From Pseudogemmobacter humi (GTDB lineage: Bacteria; Pseudomonadota; Alphaproteobacteria; Rhodobacterales; Rhodobacteraceae): a DNA stretch of 64,000 nucleotides. The notes beneath the pieces were generated by a model. That model worked only from the letters and a program-made list of their open reading frames with translations, made no database searches and was not told the DNA's origin. Position numbers and translations under genes: made by a program. Of the stretch, positions 60,301-64,000 are shown one piece after another (positions within the stretch are counted from its first letter, which is position 1; every line of letters begins with the position of its first letter). The stretch spans positions 1 through 64,000 of the forward strand of contig NZ_UXAW01000051.1 in assembly GCF_900609055.1 (NCBI RefSeq), given 5' to 3'.

Positions 60301-62345
60301 GCCAGATCACGCACCCCCGCCTCACGCGCCCAGTAGCGGCGCCTGGCCATGTCGGGCAGGTCTTCCCAGGGGCCGACTCCCTCGCCATCCTCGATCCCGG
60401 CGCGGGCCAGGATCACGGCCGAGCCTTTGCAATGGCCGATGGCCTTCAGATGGGCGAAAGCATCCATCACGAAGCCGATGGCGGCACTGTCACGCGCCAG
60501 CTTTTCGGCCTGATCGGGCATCAGGATCATCGCGACGGCATCGAACAGCACCGAAGGGCTGCCGGCGAGTTGACCGTCCGGGGTGAGGGTACCGCCCTTC
60601 AGCTTCAGCGGCCCGACTTTGGGCGCGATGGTGAACACCGTGCCGCCTTCGGCCTCGATGGCGCTGGTCAGCTTGTCGATGCCCGCCTTGTCCGACCCCT
60701 CGGCGATCAGGAGGCCGACCTTGCGGCCTTTCAGGGTCTCGTGCCAGTTTTTCTGGATCGAAAGCGCGTCCGAGGGGGCAAGGTCCAGCGGCGCGCGGAA
60801 GGGGCTGGCGGGTTCGGGCAGGGCGATCCCCAGCCCGTCTGCGACGCGCTGACCGAGATCCTCTTCGATCACCCGCAGATGCGACACCACCCGTTCGCGC
60901 ACATGGCCGAGCCCGACTTTCGACAGTTCGAAGACGAAGGCCGAGGCGATATGCGCCTGCTCATTTTCGGTCATCGAGCGCCAATACATCCGCGGCTGGC
61001 TGTAATGATCGCCGAAGGTTTCGGACCGGATGCGCAGCTTGTCGCCCGCAACCTCCTGCGGGGCGGTCACGAAGCCACTGGCACTGGCGCGCGGCCCGGG
61101 ATCCTCGCCCGCCTGATCCAGGCTGTTCGGCTCGTAATTCGCGCGGCCCTTCGGCACCTGCGTCTGCATCAGCCCGTCGCGCATCATATTGGCATAGGGG
61201 CATTTCGGCGCATTCACCGGGATCTGGTGGAAATTCGTCGTGCCAAGCCGCGATTTCTGGGTGTCGAGATAGGAAAACAGCCGCCCCTGCAACAAAGGAT
61301 CATCGCTGAAGTCGATCCCCGGCACGATGTTTGAGGGCAGGAAGGCCGCCTGTTCATTCTCGGCGAAATGGTTGTCGGGGTTGCGGTTCAGAACCATGCG
61401 GCCGATCACCCGCAGGGGCACGATTTCCTCGGGGATGATCTTGGTCGGGTCAAGCACGTCGTAAGGCAGGCTGTCGGCCAGCGCCTGATCAAAGACCTGC
61501 ACCGCGAAATCCCATTCCGGGAAGTCCCCCGCCGCGATGGCCTCGAACAGGTCGCGACGGTGGTAATCGTTATCGGCGCCCTGGAGTTTGGCGCTTTCGT
61601 CCCAGATCAGTGATTGCATGCCGAGCACCGGGCGCCAGTGGAATTTGACGAAGCTGGCCTCGCCCGTCTCATTGACGAATTTGAAGGTGTGGACGCCGAA
61701 TCCTTCCATCATGCGCAAGGATCGCGGGATGGCCCGGTCAGACATCGCCCAGATCACCGTATGCAGGCTTTCCGGCATCAGCGAGACGAAATCCCAGAAC
61801 GTGTCATGCGCCGAAGCCGCCTGCGGATAGCCGCGATCCGCCTCCATCTTCACCGAATGCACGAGGTCGGGGAATTTGATCGCGTCCTGAATGAAGAAGA
61901 CCGGGATGTTGTTGCCGACCAGATCCCAGTTGCCCTGATCGGTGTAGAATTTCACCGCAAACCCGCGCACGTCGCGCGGCGTGTCGACCGATCCCGCACC
62001 GCCCGCGACGGTGGAGAAGCGCACGAAAACCGGGGTTTGCTTACCCTTTTCGGCGAAAAGGCTTGCCCGGGTCAGCCCGGGGATCGGATCGGTGCAGGTG
62101 AAGACCCCATGCGCGGCGGAACCACGGGCATGGACGATGCGCTCGGGGATGCGCTCATGGTCGAAATGGAAGATCTTCTCGCGCAGGAGGAAGTCTTCCA
62201 GCAGGGTCGGGCCGCGCGCCCCTGCGCGCAGGGAGTTCTGGTTGTCGGAAAACGGGATGCCGTGGTTCGTGGTCAGCACGGCGCCGCCGCGCTGCTGCGT
62301 CTCACCCGCATTGCCGGTGGTGCTGTCATAGGATTTCCGTGCCAT
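60297..62345 (-). CDS. katE: large-subunit catalase (HPII/KatE type) with C-terminal DJ-1/PfpI-like domain
   Basis: 682 aa. Catalytic His in RIPERIVHARGSAAHGVF; Asn in GNWDLVGNNIPVFFIQDAIKFPD; haem Tyr in RLFSYLDTQKSRLGTTNFHQIPVN. From about 530 on, a flavodoxin-like domain follows (GRKVGLLIAEGSDKAGIDKL, ..MILMPDQAEKLARDSAAIGFVMDAFAHLKAIGHC) as in E. coli HPII (753 aa) but without the long N-terminal arm. It degrades hydrogen peroxide. Its stop overlaps the exonuclease start (ATGA), coupling peroxide defence to DNA repair. Confidence 0.96.
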   Translation of the reverse strand: MARKSYDSTTGNAGETQQRGGAVLTTNHGIPFSDNQNSLRAGARGPTLLEDFLLREKIFHFDHERIPERIVHARGSAAHGVFTCTDPIPGLTRASLFAEKGKQTPVFVRFSTVAGGAGSVDTPRDVRGFAVKFYTDQGNWDLVGNNIPVFFIQDAIKFPDLVHSVKMEADRGYPQAASAHDTFWDFVSLMPESLHTVIWAMSDRAIPRSLRMMEGFGVHTFKFVNETGEASFVKFHWRPVLGMQSLIWDESAKLQGADNDYHRRDLFEAIAAGDFPEWDFAVQVFDQALADSLPYDVLDPTKIIPEEIVPLRVIGRMVLNRNPDNHFAENEQAAFLPSNIVPGIDFSDDPLLQGRLFSYLDTQKSRLGTTNFHQIPVNAPKCPYANMMRDGLMQTQVPKGRANYEPNSLDQAGEDPGPRASASGFVTAPQEVAGDKLRIRSETFGDHYSQPRMYWRSMTENEQAHIASAFVFELSKVGLGHVRERVVSHLRVIEEDLGQRVADGLGIALPEPASPFRAPLDLAPSDALSIQKNWHETLKGRKVGLLIAEGSDKAGIDKLTSAIEAEGGTVFTIAPKVGPLKLKGGTLTPDGQLAGSPSVLFDAVAMILMPDQAEKLARDSAAIGFVMDAFAHLKAIGHCKGSAVILARAGIEDGEGVGPWEDLPDMARRRYWAREAGVRDLA

Positions 62346-62476
62346 CTGTCCTGCCTTTCAAAGGTGGGAAAGGGTGGCGCTGGCGGGCATGTCCGAGGCC
62401 CGTGGCGCCGGCTCTGTCGTGAGGCGGGGCGCGCGCGCCTGAACGGTGCGCGCGCCCCGCGAAGGTATGACGGGTG

Positions 62477-63541
62477 TCAGAAGCGGTAGCTGAACCCGCC
62501 CCAGATGCGGCCTTCGTCGCGGTGACGGCCACCGCGAACCGCGCCGGAGACGGCTGCGGCACCCGCCACCAGAGCGGCCGCCGTCAGCAGAAAGGCGGTC
62601 AGGATCGCGCTTTTGCGGGCGGTCTCGGCGGCGGCGATCGCGGCTTCCTCGGCCTCTTTGGCCAGACGTTCGGCCTCGGCACGTGCCTCCGCCACGGCGG
62701 CTTCGGCCTTCTCGCGGGCGTCCTGGACGGCGGCTACCGCCTGATCCACACGCGCCTCGACCTGGGCCTCGGTTTGTCCGGTGCGCCGTGCGACAGCGGC
62801 GATGAGGAAGGCGCGGTCATCCTCAGAAATCTCGCCGCTCCGCAGGACATTCCCCAAAACGATACCGCTCTGACGCGCAAGTTCGGCATCATCCATCGAC
62901 GGCGTGCCCGGTGAGGTGGTGCCGTCGGCCTGCTGCACTCCCTGACGCATGGCACTTACTTCGGGGCGCATCAGGGTGCTGTTGATATAGTCCATCAGCC
63001 CCTCATCCGCATCATCGGGGATGGCCGCGCCCACGGCCTGGGCAACGCCCTGAACCGCGCCGCCGACCGCGTTGCCAGCGCCCTGGACGACGCCGCCGAC
63101 AGCCGATCCGGCAGCCGTTGCGGCGGTGCCCACCGCAGAGGCCGCACCGCTGATCGCCCCGGCAGCCATCCAGGCCGTCACCAGCATGCCAAGACCCCAG
63201 ACCACAAGGCCGTTGATCCCGTCGCGGGCCGCGACCTCATCGGCGGAGGCATCATCGACGCGCCGCCGCATCCGGCCGGCGATATAGCCTCCGGCCAGAT
63301 AGCTTGCGACCAGCGATATCACGAGCCAGAGCGCCGTCACGATCAGCCAGAGACTGAACGATCCCTCACCCGGCTCGGCCGAAATCGTCGAGAGACCGAG
63401 AGCCGCCCCGAATGCGGTGAAGAGCCCGGCGGTGGCGGCGGCAACAACCGCGCCGCCGAACACCGCAGCCCAGTCAATATAGGCGCCGCCGGTTTCACGA
63501 CGCGGTGCCGAGGCGGCGGTCATGGTTTCTGTGCGTTCCAT
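62477..63541 (-). CDS. conserved membrane protein with Gly/Ala-rich linker and coiled coil
   Basis: 354 aa. Helices: DWAAVFGGAVVAAATAGLFTAFGAALGL, LWLIVTALWLVISLVASYLAGGYIAGRM, GINGLVVWGLGMLVTAWMAAGAISGAASAVG; then a Gly/Ala/Val-rich heptad-like stretch. Residues about 225-300 form a coiled coil rich in Ala/Glu (AVAAVQDAREKAEAAVAEARAEAERLAKEAEEAA). A last helix (AILTAFLLTAAALVAGAAAVSGAV) closes it. The first part resembles YrzE/TIGR04086-type proteins. Function unknown. The short peptide gene at 63554 lies directly upstream, 12 bp away. Confidence 0.75.
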   Translation of the reverse strand: MERTETMTAASAPRRETGGAYIDWAAVFGGAVVAAATAGLFTAFGAALGLSTISAEPGEGSFSLWLIVTALWLVISLVASYLAGGYIAGRMRRRVDDASADEVAARDGINGLVVWGLGMLVTAWMAAGAISGAASAVGTAATAAGSAVGGVVQGAGNAVGGAVQGVAQAVGAAIPDDADEGLMDYINSTLMRPEVSAMRQGVQQADGTTSPGTPSMDDAELARQSGIVLGNVLRSGEISEDDRAFLIAAVARRTGQTEAQVEARVDQAVAAVQDAREKAEAAVAEARAEAERLAKEAEEAAIAAAETARKSAILTAFLLTAAALVAGAAAVSGAVRGGRHRDEGRIWGGFSYRF

Positions 63542-63553
63542 TTCAACTCCTCC

Positions 63554-63628
63554 TCAGCGCAGGCCAAGCAACGACAGGATGGCGAGAACCACGACCACAA
63601 GGCCGACCAGATAGATGATGCTGTGCAT
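63554..63628 (-). CDS. 24-aa single-helix membrane peptide
   Basis: 25 codons including stop; residues 4-22 are one membrane helix (IIYLVGLVVVVLAILSLLG) ending in Leu-Arg. A GGGAGGGACGTTC ribosome binding site precedes the ATG with ideal spacing. Peptides with this layout (xxIIYLVGLVVVVLAILxxLGLR) recur in Rhodobacteraceae and are often annotated as hypothetical proteins. It is likely transcribed with the 62477-63541 membrane protein, 12 bp downstream. Confidence 0.65.
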   Translation of the reverse strand: MHSIIYLVGLVVVVLAILSLLGLR

Positions 63629-63776
63629 GAACGTCCCTCCCGAAAATGCCTGTTCAGGCGATTACAGATAAAACCTCCGGATGCGGCGGGGGCACCGGGT
63701 GCCGCATCCGGAGCAAAACGCAAAAAATGTATACTGGTTCCATGTTTTATGCGCGCGGCCGGGCTGCGTGCCGCGT

Positions 63777-64000
63777 TCAGTTCAGGCGCCAGATTTCGAA
63801 ATTCAGCAACGCAGCAAAGGAAACCCAGGCCAGATAGGGAATGAACAGACCCGCCGAAAGCCTGTCCCGCGGCAGCGCCCGCAGAATGAAAGCAAGGATC
63901 GTGGCGAGCAACAGAGAGATCAGGACCAAGGCAAGGCCCGCGCTCTCCAGCCCGAAGAAAGCAGGCGACCAGGCGTAGTTCAGCAGCAGTTGCAGCCCCC
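63777..64000 (-). CDS. tspO: TspO/MBR-family tryptophan-rich sensory protein (C-terminal part)
   Basis: The gene runs off the right edge, and only the last ~74 residues are seen. They contain NYAWSPAFFGLESAGLALVLISLLLA, then PYLAWVSFAALLNFEIWRLN at the end; NYAWSP-FFG and PYLAWVxFAxxLNxxIWRLN are diagnostic for TspO/MBR proteins, which bind tetrapyrroles and regulate photosynthesis genes in Rhodobacter. Five helices are expected; the last two are seen here. Confidence 0.95.
   Translation of the reverse strand, partial: GLQLLLNYAWSPAFFGLESAGLALVLISLLLATILAFILRALPRDRLSAGLFIPYLAWVSFAALLNFEIWRLN

Noticed and set aside
1-64000. CRISPR array, rRNA genes, prophage or toxin-antitoxin systems
   Set aside because: No regularly spaced direct repeats, no rRNA sequence, no phage structural genes and no small paired toxin-antitoxin frames were recognised.

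Overview
The window comes from a GC-rich alphaproteobacterium, almost certainly a member of the Rhodobacteraceae (Rhodobacter/Paracoccus relatives). This rests on the gene content and order: a tatABC cluster followed by a DUF815 ATPase, surE-pcm-nlpD, an opgC-opgG-opgH glucan set, a sucC-sucD-sucA-sucB-lpd cluster with small accessory genes, a Hint-domain protein, an MPE-Lhr-ligase-exonuclease DNA repair operon and a complete C-P lyase pathway. No species call is made.

Left part (1-35 kb): housekeeping genes. It runs through a zinc-ribbon protein tail, prfC, a degenerate trypsin-like protein, a Hint protein, an unusual SDR, an IS5-type transposase remnant that ends next to a shortened YafY-like regulator, tatABC, DUF815, a CNNM/CorC transporter, nlpD/pcm/surE, monocistronic pstS, selO, opgCGH, copper genes (DUF2946-like plus PCuAC), and the 2-oxoglutarate dehydrogenase/succinyl-CoA synthetase cluster. 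Two copies of a ~115-bp element built on a 23-bp inverted repeat lie, in opposite orientation, between convergent gene pairs. Three GTGATCAC palindromes at 20-21 bp spacing lie upstream of sucC.

Middle part (35-54 kb): an organophosphonate island bounded on the left by tRNA-Lys(TTT) and on the right by a truncated FAD oxidoreductase and a gene fragment. It holds a C-P lyase regulon: phnGHIJK-L-N, phnM, a 2H-phosphoesterase (DUF1045), GntR-type phnF with a perfect palindromic operator, a hexapeptide transferase and phnCDEE. Next to it is a second, separate operon: phnD-phnC-phnE, a SAM methyltransferase, a divergent PhnM-like amidohydrolase and a lysophospholipid-acyltransferase-like protein. 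Candidate PHO boxes precede these units and pstS, so phosphate starvation is the likely trigger. The second operon is the best candidate for an undescribed system.

Right part (54-64 kb): the MPE nuclease/Lhr helicase/DNA ligase/MBL exonuclease operon, translationally coupled to a large catalase (katE) upstream, then a membrane protein, a 24-aa membrane peptide and the C-terminal part of TspO. All function calls rest on motifs and gene order read by eye; no database search was run.
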